DNA of 64,000 nucleotides from Adiantum capillus-veneris (Eukaryota; Streptophyta; Polypodiopsida; Polypodiales; Pteridaceae), in the NCBI GenBank assembly GCA_014529385.2, contig CM043945.1, positions 97,628,612-97,692,611 on the forward strand, written 5' to 3'. How positions within the stretch are numbered: position 1 is the stretch's first letter; every line of letters begins with the position of its first letter. The position numbers were made by a program, and so were the translations under genes. Below the pieces are notes generated by a model. The model did not search any database and had not been told where the DNA came from. It was given only the letters and a program-made list of their open reading frames with translations. Below are positions 10,313-23,078 of this stretch, piece by piece.

Positions 10313-10747
10313 TTCATTGCAAATAGCAGCTTATCTAGGTCAAAGCTTGCTTATAGCTAAGAGGAAATGCTAAAAGAATCTCCTCAACCACAGACAGATT
10401 GTCACAAAAGTCGTGACAACCACTTGGTCAAACAATGTCCTCATACGGAGATCACTGAATTAAATGCCTATTGTCTTGAGTGTGGCATCACTCACTTGAT
10501 CCCGGATTGCACAAAAAACCCAAACCAAATAAGGAAAATCACGACAAATGTATCAGGGATTGTTCAGCTACCTAGTAGCTCAGAAAATGAAAATGTCGTA
10601 CCAGTTCAAGTAGTTACGAGAGCACAAGCTCAAAAGAAAGCTGATGAGAATCCAGAGACAAAGAACACGGAAAGTGACACGAGTCCAAAGATAGATGATG
10701 GACCAAAGACAGCAGACGTACCTAGTCAAAAAACCAAGAGCAAATGA
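10313..10747 (+). pseudogene. Gag nucleocapsid, tandem zinc knuckles (inner element)
   Basis: Same frame as the preceding gag part, after TGA 10310 and TAA 10358. It encodes 'CHKSRDNHLVKQC' (second Cys replaced by Ser) and 'CLECGITHLIPDC'. The second is an intact knuckle with Cys-X2-Cys-X3-His-X4-Cys spacing. A hydrophilic stretch follows ('VTRAQAQKKADENPETKN') up to TGA 10745. The same frame continues beyond this stop into the coiled-coil region. Confidence 0.8.
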
Positions 10748-10774
10748 AATAGTTGGAAAGCTAGAAAGACTAGG

Positions 10775-11734
10775 ATGAAAGCACGCAGGGAACGAGAGAA
10801 AAAATCCCTAGTTGAGAAGCTTACCGAAGCCGAGGAGAAGATAAAACAACATGAGGAAAAGGAGGCACCTTCTCTTACACAGATGGTTAAACCTCTAGAA
10901 GAACCATCCACGGATGAGAAACCGAGAAGTGCTAGTTCAGGAGGATCTGTGTTGGCAGAGAAGGTTAATGAGACATTAGATGCCCTCTTGAAAGCCTATG
11001 ATGCGAGGCTCAAAAACAACCAAACCCAAGAACACAGGTGGATGACATATCCCTATGCGGAACTAGAAAATAAAAAATTTGAAATGTGCCAGAAAATGAT
11101 TCAAACAGTCCAAGCTTTACTAGAACCACCAGTTGCAAAACCTGAGGATGTGATCCGTGTCATGCCTACACAAGTAATCCCACCAAAACAGGAACTAAAA
11201 GAGCCAGATTCTAGTCATGAGCACAGACCAAACCTCAAAGACCCAGCATTAGAACCAAGGATAGTACTGAAAACCACGGATAACTCTTTCGAGGGATTTC
11301 ACCAAGGTATACCTGAGGATTGTAAAGAGATAGATGGTCTTGAAGAATTGTGGAAACAATTCAGAGAGGCCAATGAATCCGATGACCTAAGAAGACGAGT
11401 AGACAAGACTGGTGATGAACGAGGAGTGTTTCTACCACCAATAGAGGAATTTGAGACTGGATCTCAAATGAATCTAGACGTGCAATCGTATTGGGGTGAA
11501 ACAGGATCTGTACAATCTATGGATAGTCAACCCCATTCGCTAAGAACACTACCGTCCTACATGGGAGAGTACGAGACCAAGTCAGATGTGGTTGCAGTCC
11601 CATCAAAGAGACTGTCTCCCAACAAGGCCATTGATTCGAAGGGGCTAGTAGATATTCTATCTACCCCAGTCACCTGTACAATAATGTTAGCCAAGTTGCT
11701 CAGAATAAGACCAAACATGTGGGTAAATGTCTAG
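10775..11734 (+). pseudogene. Gag-protease linker with coiled coil (inner element)
   Basis: An open frame of 319 codons that is in frame with the zinc-knuckle region except for one stop. Residues 1-30 are a highly charged helix (MKARREREKKSLVEKLTEAE) likely to form a coiled coil. The rest is acidic and Pro-rich, with 'EEFETGSQMNLD' and 'LVDILSTPVTCTIMLAKLL' near the end. Orthologous sequence in the outer copy (17074-17960) shows the region is a family feature. No named domain is recognised. The end overlaps the protease frame, where the outer copy has about 8 extra bases, so the shift looks like a deletion. Confidence 0.7.
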
Positions 11735-12771
11735 AGAAATTTGGTGTAAAAACCCCAATGACTCAAATCGAGGAAGGCATTAAAGAGCTTGAAATGCCTC
11801 AACTAAATACTAGGCCAGTGCCATTAAACAAGGTAGGCGAGTATTATGAGGGAGAAGATGGAAACACCACACTTCCTTTGGAATTCAATGGTGTAAAAAC
11901 CATGGCAATCCTTGACAGTGGAGCTGGTGTGGCCATTGCAACCAAAGAGGTTTGGAAAAAATGGGGAAAACCTGCCTTGATATCCACACGAATGACCCTG
12001 CAGCTTGCAGACAGACACAAGGAAAAGCCCCTAGGACTGCTAGAAAAAGTACTTGTTACTTCTTGTGGCATTGAATATGAACACACTTTTGTTGTTGTCG
12101 ACTTTGGCAAGAAGAACAACTATGAAATCATTCTGGGAAGACCATTCATGCGACAATTGAAAATGGTCCAAGATTGGGGTTATGACCATATATACCTGAG
12201 ACATATGGAGACCATAACAAAGATAAACTTGAGGGACCATAGCTATAGGGATGTGACGAGAACACCAGTTGAGGATTTTGATTCCGCCACAGTAGCAGGA
12301 TCAGAACTTCCAGCTTGGTTAGGTAAGCCTAAAGAACTGTGGATGTGTGGAGCTTCACAATGTGGTAGCTTGAAACGTGAGGAATGTATCCTAGAGCGGG
12401 TTATAGAGGATAAGGACTATATCCCAGAACCATTTCCTGAAGAAGAGTTAGAGCCTTTTGGATGGGAACACATCTTGGCTACTCTGGACGTGTGCGCCGT
12501 GGAGGATGCTCCCACAACAAAGTTTTGTGATGAAAATGGCTATGATGTCGTTCCTTATTTTGCAGTGAGTGTAATCCAGGAAAACGAAGAGAACCAGACA
12601 TCAACAAGCTCTCGACATCATGAACAAACAAAGAAATGTGGAGAATCAAAAGATGAAGAAGACGACGATTTCTATGACTCTGTAGAACACTTCGAGATTC
12701 AAGAAGATCAACGACCCGGGAATCAATGTCATCGCTACATGAATAAAGTGCATCAAAAGTGGATTCCATAG
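11719..12771 (+). pseudogene. Retropepsin-type aspartic protease plus acidic spacer (inner element)
   Basis: The protease cleaves the gag-pol polyprotein. The catalytic motif is LDSGAG with Asp at residue 66 (codon 11914-11916). The second conserved block 'YEIILGRPFMRQLKMVQDWG' follows near residue 135. The length between them (~70 residues) fits a retropepsin fold. After the protease comes a spacer with 'FPEEELEPFGWEHILATLDV' and an acidic tail, also found in the outer copy upstream of RT. In this copy the spacer leads into a 'QKWIP' motif and TAG 12769, not into RT. The catalytic residues look intact, so the protease itself could once have been active. Confidence 0.85.
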
Positions 12772-12777
12772 TCCTCG

Positions 12778-13636
12778 GTGAAGAAACAGCCACCACAAGC
12801 ATCCTCGTACATGGCTCCTAATAAGGAGGCAAAGACTCAGTTGGGAGGAAGACGACCAGAGCAACGAGCTAACAATGCTCTAATCAATGGGCTAGAAAAG
12901 TCCTCCAAGAAACTACCACCCACGAGCAAACAGACAGTAACTTTCCACTACCAGCCAAAAAATCAAGGGAAAGTACAAGAAGTCGATCTTGCTGAGGATA
13001 GTAGCGATAGTGATAAATATTACGACATCCCCTATCATCAACTCAGTCCATCACTATCACCAACCCCTTCAGCAACAACCATGACAGGTCAAAAGAACAG
13101 TACAACAAGTCAAAGCCAAAAAGCTCGACAAATCTGGATACTAAAAAGCCAGATCGGCCAAAAACAGATATGGATCAAGAAGACAAAGATCTCTAATGAC
13201 AAATCACAAGATCCAACACCAAAACAAAAACAAGGAAAGCGTGCACGAACGGGTAAGAATATCACAAAGTCGGAAGCTTTCACAACTCAGGTTTGGGCTC
13301 CAAAGAAGTTGATTCAAGCACAAAAAAATCAGGAATTCATCTGGATTCCAAAACAACCACAGTATCAACTTTCAAAGCTTGAATCCCGTCACCAAACAAG
13401 CGTACAAGGGCTGAAGCAAAGACCACTGTCGATTCACACAACAAAAAGGTGGATCCCAAAGAAGTCTCTTCAAACACAAACAAAGCACGGGCAAGTATAG
13501 GTTCCCAAACAAGAGCCAGCAACAAAAACAGCCAATAATCACAAAGAAATGGGTCCCAAAGAAGAACAACAAAACTGTTGTCAGTGCATCGCCGCTTGAA
13601 TTCTTACAATTCTTCCTACGATTACAGTATAGTTAG
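12778..13636 (+). pseudogene. WxPK-repeat tail region (inner element)
   Basis: In frame with the protease after TAG 12769. A Lys/Gln/Ser-rich, low-complexity protein carries a short motif built on Trp-X-Pro-Lys: 'QIWILKS', 'QIWIKKT', 'QVWAPKK', 'FIWIPKQ', 'RWIPKKS' and, after a frameshift near 13,510, 'KWVPKKN', ending at TAG ~13636. Motifs are 12-60 residues apart and the linkers are not conserved. The same motif recurs in elements E and D. Function is unknown. Similar W-V-P-K motifs occur near the protease of some plant copia polyproteins, so a role in RNA or capsid contacts is possible but unproven. Confidence 0.6.
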
Positions 13637-13895
13637 AAGAGAGCAAGTCGCTTCAATCAAGCAACGATACAGGAGCTTCAAAGACCATTACATTGCTTAG
13701 AATAGGAAGCCTTGCCAACAAATGCCAATAAGAAAATTGCTTATACCCACATCTTGCACAACATAAATCTTTTCCATGCATTGACTGTGTATGCATAATA
13801 GGGCTACATTACAAGGCCTACATAGGCACAACTTTTAATTGCCCAAGCACAACACATAACCTTTGCGATACCCTGTCGTAAAGGATGACTCCAGA

Positions 13896-13921
13896 TAGGA
13901 AGGGGGGAGGCATTCTGAATG
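13896..13921 (+). other. Internal polypurine tract with conserved CATTCTGAATG
   Basis: GGAAGGGGGGAGG followed by CATTCTGAATGCGGACC lies 2 kb upstream of the terminal polypurine tract. Element D has the same arrangement at 61991-62017, again just after its WxPK tail. Conservation in two copies suggests a functional element such as a second priming site for plus-strand synthesis. Confidence 0.65.
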
Positions 13922-15125
13922 CGGACCTAACATTATGACTATTAGAGGGCAATGTTTTGTGAGATGCATTGAATTTTTGCGTTTTATTGTGATGATTTTT
14001 TGACGAAATTTAGAGTATATGCCCTCATAGCAGTGTTACAGAGGAGTATGGGGACAAAATCCATATATGAGCCCCTAGGGACATGTGTATAGTGTACATA
14101 GCATTTAGATTTCTATTTGAATGATTTTTCTTTTGTTGAGTTTGTTTTTAGATTTTCTTTGTTTATTATTAAGAAAAAATAAAAAAATCCATAATCCACA
14201 TGAAGAAAAGACTGACGAGAGGCCTGAGCACTACAAAGAGAAGAAGGTACATAAAAACGATGAAACTTCACGAAGTATGTCTCAGCAGCCACTACAACAG
14301 CCGAAGAACTTGTCACAAAGCAGTGTCAACATGCAACAAACAAGTCATACAAGTCAGAGTCGAGTAGCTAAGCCACAAAATGAGTGATGTGTTAGTCCCA
14401 AAGCTTCAAGTAATATTCTCTGTGGTCTAAGCATCTTAGCTATTCTAGGTACTGCTCAAGCTGAAAGAGTTGAGCATATTTAAGTTGTGTCGCTCATGCT
14501 GGTATAGGTGAGCAAAAGAGTCAAAGTCTAAGTACTTAAGTCTGGTGAAGTGAAGGAGAAGGTCCAAAAGACACTCACATACTGAGCACAGTGAGATACG
14601 TGTGGAGAAACTTCTACATCGAAAACCCTTCTTGAAAATGTGGAAGCTATTGAGACATCTTTTGATGTCACATGTGCTACATTTATTCCTCAAAACACCC
14701 ATCATCTCCTTCTTTCACATTGCATGCTTTTGTTGACAAATTTCTCATATGCATATAGAGTGTCCCATAATTGGCACTTGCATTAGGCACTCTTTCCGTG
14801 TTTCACCCAAGCACTCACCTTTCATGAACATGTACTTCACGTTCAACTGCTCAACTCCAATAAGAGCGTATACCAAAGGCATTTTTTTCCAACCGGGTTT
14901 TTCCCCTTTGGTCATCCAGGTTTTAGACCCTAATCTAAAGACACCTATCACCATCCTCTTGTACATATTCCTTCTACATCAACAATAAGGAAATGCTACT
15001 CAAATCAATTGACAAATGAATTGGAGCACCAATTTCAGATCATAGCATGCTTCTCCTCAATGGCGAGTCGAAGAATGGCCTACAATGACAAAGCTGCAGA
15101 CAACACTAACAACATGACTGCACAC
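13922..15125 (+). other. Non-coding 3' segment of inner element
   Basis: Its start resembles the DNA after element D's internal polypurine tract ('GCAATGTTTTG', 'GTACATA'). No recognised coding sequence. Open frames at 14121-14387 and 14445-14988 (both strands) show no domain. Confidence 0.5.
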
Positions 15126-15387
15126 GAACAAAGAAGTTACCAATGAAGAAGAGCAGATACAAAAGTAATCAAAGGATCTCAAAAGATGAATGATTACGAT
15201 GATAGACGTCCGCTCTAATGGATCATAGTTCTTGTTGTGGTTCGACAAAGATACAAGCAGTGCAACAGATGAAGCCAAAACAACAGCAAAGTGTTGACCG
15301 TTGGGTCAACAACACAACATAACTCAAGAACAAAGAAGTCCTCAATGACAAAGAGCAGACATAAGGATAATCAGAGGATCTCAAAAG
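15126..15387 (+). repeat. 60-bp direct repeat, copies 202 bp apart
   Basis: 15126-15185 and 15328-15387 share about 80% identity ('GAACAAAGAAGT..', 'AGAGCAGA', 'AGGATCTCAAAAG'). The second copy ends exactly where helicase-like sequence begins and starts exactly where an LTR-tip fragment ends. Confidence 0.75.
15292..15328 (+). repeat. Fragment of the element's own LTR tip
   Basis: 37 bp match the first 37 bp of the LTR (35 identical), including the GTTGACC/GGTCAAC hairpin. It is an internal extra copy 660 bp upstream of the real 3' LTR. It probably marks a template switch or an earlier rearrangement. Confidence 0.8.
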
Positions 15388-16915
<1,528 letters not shown>

Positions 16916-16920
16916 AATAC
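16916..16920. repeat. Right target-site duplication of inner element (AATAC)
   Basis: Partner of CATAC at 5899-5903 with one substitution. Outer gag sequence resumes immediately after it. Confidence 0.8.
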
Positions 16921-17640
16921 CAATCCAGGTAAGCACAAGAGCACAAGCTTAGAAAATGGAAAAAGAACATACACCTAGCTTTGAACGTAAAGAGTCAGCA
17001 AAGCACATGGAAAGCTAGGAAGGTTAGAATAAAAGCTAGGAAGGAATGTGAACATACTTCCTTAGCTGAATAAATGAAACAACTGAAAGAAAAAGTGAGA
17101 AAACTTGAAGAAGAAACAAACAAAGAGAAGAAAATCCCTAATGTAATACCAGAGCTAGCCATGGTTGAGAAACCTAAGAGTGTTAGTTTAGAAGGATTTG
17201 TTTTGGTAGAGAAGGTTAACAAACCATTAGACGCCCTCCTCATAACCTATGATGCACAAACAAAAAACAATCAAACTCAAGAACAAAGGTGGTTGACATA
17301 TCCATATCCATATGTGGAACTAGAGAAGAAAAAGGCTCAAAATGTGCCAAAAAATGATTCAAATAGCCCAAGTTTTACTAGAACCTCTAGTTGGGAGACC
17401 AGTAGATGTGATAATTGTCCCACCAGCACCAATAATCCCACCAAACCAGGAACGAATAGAGCTAGATTCTAGTCAACATCACAGATCGGAACCCAAAACG
17501 CCAGCACAAGGACCAAAGATAGTGTTGAATACCACAGATCAATCTTTTGATGGGTTCCATCCAGGCATATCAGAGAAGTGTAGAGAAATAGATGGTCTTT
17601 GAACTGTGGAAACAAGTCATAGAGTCCAATAAAGCTAAGG
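16921..17640 (+). pseudogene. Gag C-terminal/linker region (outer element, right part)
   Basis: This continues the outer gag from 5903: 'IQVSTRAQA' aligns with inner 'VQVVTRAQA'. It then shows the charged helix ('MKQLKEKVRKLEEETNKEKK', 17074), 'VEKVNKPLDALL' and 'NNQTQEQRWLTYPYPY'. A frameshift near 17,340 moves to 'MCQKMIQIAQVLLEPLVGRP'. Several stops are present. It matches the inner linker over its whole length. Confidence 0.8.
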
Positions 17641-18437
17641 AGTTAAGGAAACAAATAAACTAGACCAGTGATGGGAGAGGAGTGTTTTTTCCACCAATAG
17701 AGGAATTTGAGACTGGATCTCAAATAAATCTAGAAACACAATCATAATGGGAAGACCAAGGATCTATTTTTTCTATAGACAACCGACCCCATGCGCTAAG
17801 AACACTACCGCCCTATATGGGAGAGAACGAGGCTAAATGAGAGGTTATAGTATAGACTATCTTCCAAGAAGGTTCTCTAAGGGTACAATAGACATTTTGT
17901 TGACACAGGTGACTTGTACAATTACGTTAGGTGAGCTATTATGAATATGACCCAACATGTGGACTATGGTAGGAGACTATCTAGAAAAGTTCATGTCAAG
18001 GATCCTTTGTCACAAATTCAAGAGGGAATTTGGGAACTTGAAAAGCCTCACCTAAATACTAGACCTATACCACTATGCAAATTTGGAGAATACTAAGAAG
18101 AAGAAGATGGAAACACTACTCTTCCTGTGGATTCTCAAGGTGTCATCACCATGACAATTCTTGATAGCGGAGCTGGTGTGGACATTGCTACAAAAGAAAC
18201 ATGTAAAAAAAAAGGGAAAAACCTGCTCTAAGAGCAACCAAAATGAAACTACAACTCACAGATGGTTATATGGAGAAACCCCTACGACTTATAGAGAAAG
18301 AGGTTGTCACCTCTTGCGGAATTGAATATGCGCATAGATTTTCCATTGTTGATTTTGGCAAGAATAAAAACTATGACATCATACTTGGAAGAACATTCAT
18401 AAACAAGTTAAAAATGGTCCAAGATTGGGGGGTATGA
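17641..18437 (+). pseudogene. Protease of outer element, multiply broken
   Basis: Linker remnants (17,670-18,070) are followed by a retropepsin. The catalytic motif 'MTILDSGAGVDIA' is intact near 18,150-18,190. After a frameshift come 'EKEVVTSCGIEYAHRFSIVD' and 'YDIILGRTFINKLKMVQDWG', each matching the inner protease. Stops near 17,740, 17,840, 17,945 and 18,095 show the copy is dead. Confidence 0.8.
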
Positions 18438-19422
18438 CCATATTTACCTAAGGAACATGGAGACCACAACCATGATAAAATTGAAGGACAATAGTTACAA
18501 GATGTGACGAGAACTCTTGTTCAAGAGTTTGGTTTAGCTACATTAGCCGGATCTAAACCTTCAGCATGCCTAGGTTAGTCTAAATAGCTATGGATGTACA
18601 AAAATTCAAATTGTGGTAGCTTAAAATGAGAGGAATGTATCCTAGAAAGGGATTTAGAAGCCAAAGATTTAATATCCCACAATCCTTTCCAAAAGAAGCA
18701 CTAGAGCCTTTAGAATGGGAACACATTTTGGCAACCTTGGATGTGTGTGCCATTAAAGATGATCCCACAAAAAACTTTTGTGACAAGGATGGCTATGTTG
18801 TGGTACCATATTACGTGGTCAATGTCATTGAAGAAGAAGATGGGTGCCAAGCCTCCAATGAACCCAAAAAGATAGAGCACGATGAAAAGGACAGAGTTGT
18901 TGTTCTACAACTCTTCGGAGCATTTTAAATTCAACAATGATGAAGATAACGAGTGCTTTGATAAACCTAGTGATCAAGAGGAAACCATAGAAGGTGATAG
19001 GTTTTATGACTTTCCAAATAACAAACATGCAAAGAAAAGAGCTTCAAACATGGCCAGAGAAAAGCCAATGCCAAGAGTGAAAGGTAAAACACAACTGTTA
19101 ATGCTTGTAAAGGCTGAAGATTGTGTAAGAGACACAATGTCACAGTGATTCACAAAAAACTTAGGACACAAAAACAAAGGAAAGCGTTAGGAGCTTGGGT
19201 AAACAATCTCAAAAGAATAGAAAGGAAACAAAACATAAGAAACCAAAAGAAATAGGGATGGATGAGTTTGGGGAACCAAAATGGACCAAAGTGGAGCATA
19301 GAAAGAAATACCAAGAACTCAAGCAAACGATGTTGAGTGAAGTATGGACTATGGAGGTAGAAAGAAAAGAACAAGAGAAGGAAGAAAAAGAAAAGATGCA
19401 TGGCCTTTCACACTGTCATTAA
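18438..19422 (+). pseudogene. Acidic/basic spacer between protease and RT (outer element)
   Basis: It contains 'FPKEALEPLEWEHILATLDV', matching the spacer of the inner copy, then a charged region ('SSEHFKFNNDEDNECFD') and a Lys/Glu-rich helix ('VERKEQEKEEKEK', 19,355-19,395). Three frames are used in turn. It shows that RT follows this spacer in the family, which helps define what the inner copy lost. Confidence 0.65.
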
Positions 19423-19499
19423 CCATCCAGGATAGGAAAATAGTGATGAATTAGCCAATAAGGAAGAAAAAAGGAGATGAATAATATGAGGCCCTAAAA

Positions 19500-20000
19500 G
19501 TGCAAAACAAATAGACCTAGAAGAGCTTGAAGAGGATGCAAGACTGGTCTACATAGCATCATATTTGAGCACAAAAGAAGAAGAGATGCTCATCCAAACC
19601 CTCAAGGAGTATATAGATATTTTTGCATGGTTATATAAGGACATCAAAGGAGTAAATCCATCAATATGTCAACATACGATCTCCTTGAAGCCTGATGCAA
19701 AACCCTACAGACAATGTCCCTATACCTATAATGATACATTTGCCAAACGAATCAAAGAGGAGATTGACAAGCTTAAAGAGGAAAAATTCGTTTATGATAT
19801 TAAACATACATACAGGGTGTCACCCATTGTGGTTGTCCCCAAGAAAAATGGAAAATTATGTGCATGTGTAAACCTCAAGAAAGTAAATGCTGCAAAAATA
19901 AAGGATAGCTATCCCTTACCGATTAGGAGCATGTGCTTGAGCGAGTGGTTGGCAAGCAAGCCTACTCCTTCCTGTAAGGGCCTTCTACTAGCCTTTACAT
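19500..20000 (+). pseudogene. RT N-terminal fragment (outer element)
   Basis: Reverse transcriptase fingers region: 'TLKEYIDIFAWLYKDIKGVN', 'QHTISLKPDAKPYRQCPYTY' and 'SPIVVVPKKNGKLCACVNLK' are all standard gypsy RT blocks and align with element E RT at 44,180-44,480. Homology ends at 'DSYPLPIRSM', before the catalytic DD motif. The rest of pol is absent. Confidence 0.85.
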
Positions 20001-20476
20001 AAGGACAACACATCTAAGACACCAACTTAAAAGATGAAAAAGAAAAAGAAAATAATAAAAAGAAAAAAAACATGTTCGAGAAAATTCGTGCTCAATTTAA
20101 GCACCAAAGTATACTCACAAGACACTTCCGGCTTATGCCATGGGAACATGGACATAACCAATGCATAGAAAATTAGCTTTTCATCTTGAGAAAATTAGCA
20201 TAAAGAAAAAGATAAGATAAAGAAAAAGAAAAAAGGAAAAAAAATGATAAAGAAGGAAAAGAAAAGATAAGGATAAGGTGAGTGAGTAACTTGTTGAGAA
20301 AGTTTTGATAAGTAAGATAAATTATCAAAATAAGGAAGATAAACTATCAAGATAAGTGAAAGCATTTATAAAAAATGTGCATAAAAAGAGGGCTTCTCTT
20401 TTCATTTTTTACTTCTCTCCTTCATATTCTCAAGGTGCAAACTTGAGAGTAATCTTGAGAAAGCCATAGACAAACC

Positions 20477-20522
<46 letters not shown>

Positions 20523-20990
20523 CTCCAAGAGAATCCATGGCCAAAACCCTAATCAAGTCTGTCAAAAACCTAATCTTCTTCTTCACACTACCCTCTCCCT
20601 CTCCTCTCTCCTAATTCTCAATATTTCCATAGCTTGAATCCCCTTTTTCCTCGTAACATTCTCTCATTCCAAGAAGCCAAATTGGGGGTCTTCAAGCAAA
20701 GTGAAGAGCCGACTACATCCAAAGCAAGGAGAAGACTAGACCATACACACACTAAGGTAATGTTTTCTTGTTCTTTTTATTCTCTTGCACTTGATTGAAC
20801 GTGATCTACTTTCATGCTTACATAAATTTATGCTTAAGCTCTCATTTTTTCATAAGCAAGCCATTTTCTTGGGAAGAAGAAATAACGACTTAATTTTGTT
20901 GTTTCCCTCTAATTATGGTTCATTACTAATCATAACTAACCATGTTGCTAACAACTAACCCTGATTTATTTTAAGTTCCGTTGTTTCAAT
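20001..20990. other. Non-coding, with A-rich tract and promoter-like region
   Basis: An A/G-rich stretch (20030-20290) is followed by 'GTGCATAAAAAGAGGGC' and C/T-rich DNA, then the (CA)n. It could be the transcribed end of an unidentified element. No partner copy is seen. Confidence 0.35.
20483..20520 (+). repeat. (CA)n microsatellite
   Basis: About 19 uninterrupted CA units. Confidence 0.95.
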
Positions 20991-21262
20991 TTCTCTAGAT
21001 TGCCAAACTAATATGGCATAGAGAGAGTAGAAATCACTCTCTTTAAACATAGGTGACTGGAGATCATACTTATATTTCAAGTTTTGTTCTCTAGATTACC
21101 AGACTAATATGGCATAGAGAGAGTAGAAAGCACTCTCTTTTACTATAGGTGACTGGAGATCATACTTATATTTCAAGTTCCGTTCTCTAGATTACCATAC
21201 TAATATGGCATAGAGAGAGTAGAAAGCACTGTCTTTAACCATAGGTGAATGGAGATCATACC
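20991..21262 (+). repeat. 96-bp tandem repeat, 2.8 copies
   Basis: 'TTCTCTAGATT' starts at 20991, 21087 and 21183, exactly 96 bp apart. Shared blocks include 'AATATGGCATAGAGAGAGTA' and 'GGAGATCATAC'. The third copy ends early. Copies are over 90% identical. Confidence 0.92.
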
Positions 21263-22079
21263 AAAATAGCATGCATGTTGGATGATGATTAATATCTATG
21301 CGTATCCTTAAATCCCACCAGAAATATCTTTTTCTATTTTCAAGATGCACAAGATAATTGCCACATAATCACGGATAATTAAGTATTGGAAATTTTTGGA
21401 ATTAACCATTGTATTCAAAGTGACATTATAATTTACTATAAAAAGAATGCTCTTAAGTTCACAAGTTTTTCTTTAAATTTAAAAAATAGGATTTTTCTTC
21501 TTTCAAAGAAAAAAAGAGCATGTGTGTAAAGTTTGTTTAGTGATACCAATAAAGTTAATACTAATTCTCTCAAGGAGAGTTAAATTTTGAAGGGTAGCCC
21601 TATCTTAATCAAAGGAGTTTTCCTTGGAAGTGGAAATTTCCTTCCAATTAAGGTATCCCCCCTCTTATCAATTGGAAAGTACCAAAACCAGAAACCTCTT
21701 CTAGCTACATAATTAATCCTCTCCACGGTAGCAAAGGTATGTATAAATCCCTTCTTAAAGAAGAATTTGTTGATCATTCATACACTATTACATGAGCATT
21801 TTTCACTACACTAGCATGTCCACTCTTATGAACTTCACATTTTTTTATGGTTACACTACCATGCATGGAACGGTTTCACTCTTGCATAAGCACTCAAAGT
21901 AAGTTTCTTGATTATTTGTCTCAAAATTGCAAGTTGGTGTATTTTGAAGTTTTGTGTTTTACCACGCTTAGATCACACCAAATCAAAAACTCATGGTAGA
22001 AAGCATATGCATTGTTCATTTCAAGTTTGTTTACTTTCAAGTTTGTTTTGCAAATTTGAAGGGGGAAGTAAGGGGATAG
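21263..22079. other. No feature recognised
   Basis: AT-rich sequence without coding signal. Confidence 0.4.
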
Positions 22080-22740
22080 CTTCACGGATGTCAATCATCA
22101 AGCACCTCAAGCATCTCAAGCACCTCAATCATCAAGCACCTTAAGATTGGGCCAGGTTCCCACCTCAAGCACCTCAATCTTGGGCCGGGTTTCCACCTCA
22201 AGCTCAAACCTATCTTACCTAAGGTCAAAGGAAGTTTACACTAACTATTGGAGGTCTTCAATGAATCTAAACCTAAGGTCTTATGCTCCATTATATATCC
22301 TTGCTCTTTGATAGACCATCTCTCATTTGGCCCCCTTTACCATTGGCCCCGTGTTGAGATAGATCTATAAGAAAATCTCAATATCTTAACCCTTGTTCCC
22401 ATTTATTCTCCCACATTAAGTGATCAGTTTAATATGAGAAAATCATTTGGGTTGGTTAGATACATTAGGAGAAATATGAACCTTGCATGGGCCTTGTAAG
22501 GAATCCTAATTTTTAGGGATTAAGGCTAATGGTGTGTAGGGTTAAGGGGACAAGGGCATTCAAGAAGCTAGTTTTGAGTAGGCTTTTCTAGCCTTTTTTT
22601 TAGACACATGTAGGATGTGGACCTAAGAGGTCACCTTCTCTCTCTAGCTTTTTGAAAGTGAAGGGAGTAAAGAGGTGTGGCCACATCATCAAAAACGTGG
22701 ATCACTAAGAGCCAAAATTTGACTTTTTTTAAAAAAAGTT
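22080..22740 (-). repeat. Retroelement LTR-like remnant, inverted relative to 32.1-32.5 kb
   Basis: 22080-22478 reads on the minus strand as the sequence at 32075-32500 ('AACCCAAATGATTTTCTCAT', 'AAACTGATCACTTAATGTGG', 'GATCTATCTCAACACGGGGC', 'GCTTGATGATTGAG'). Sequence from 22479 ('CATTAGGAGAAATATGAACC') matches the minus strand at about 28,380-28,474. The block is therefore made of pieces related to two other loci. It starts with a simple degenerate AAGCACCTC repeat. Confidence 0.6.
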
Positions 22741-23023
22741 ATTTTTACTTATTTTTGACTTAAAACTCCCCCCCAACATATATCCATATCAAAAAAGTTT
22801 TTTTTGATATTTTTTTAAACTTACAATCACTAAAAGTCCAATTTTTCAAAAAAAAAACTCCCCCCAAAAAAAAAAAACCTTTCTTCTCTCTTCCTCCTCC
22901 CGCCTTTCTCCCTCTCCTCTCCCTCCCTGCCCCTTCTGTCCTCCTCCTCCGCTCTCTCCCACTGTCCCCTTCTCTCCTCCCATGTTCCTCCCTCTCCCTC
23001 CCTGCCCCCTTCTCTCCTCCTTC

Positions 23024-23078
<55 letters not shown>

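Noticed and set aside
11719-11734. Overlap of gag and protease frames as a programmed frameshift
   Set aside because: The outer copy has about 8 more bases at this point and reads through in one frame, so the shift looks like a deletion. No slippery heptamer is seen.
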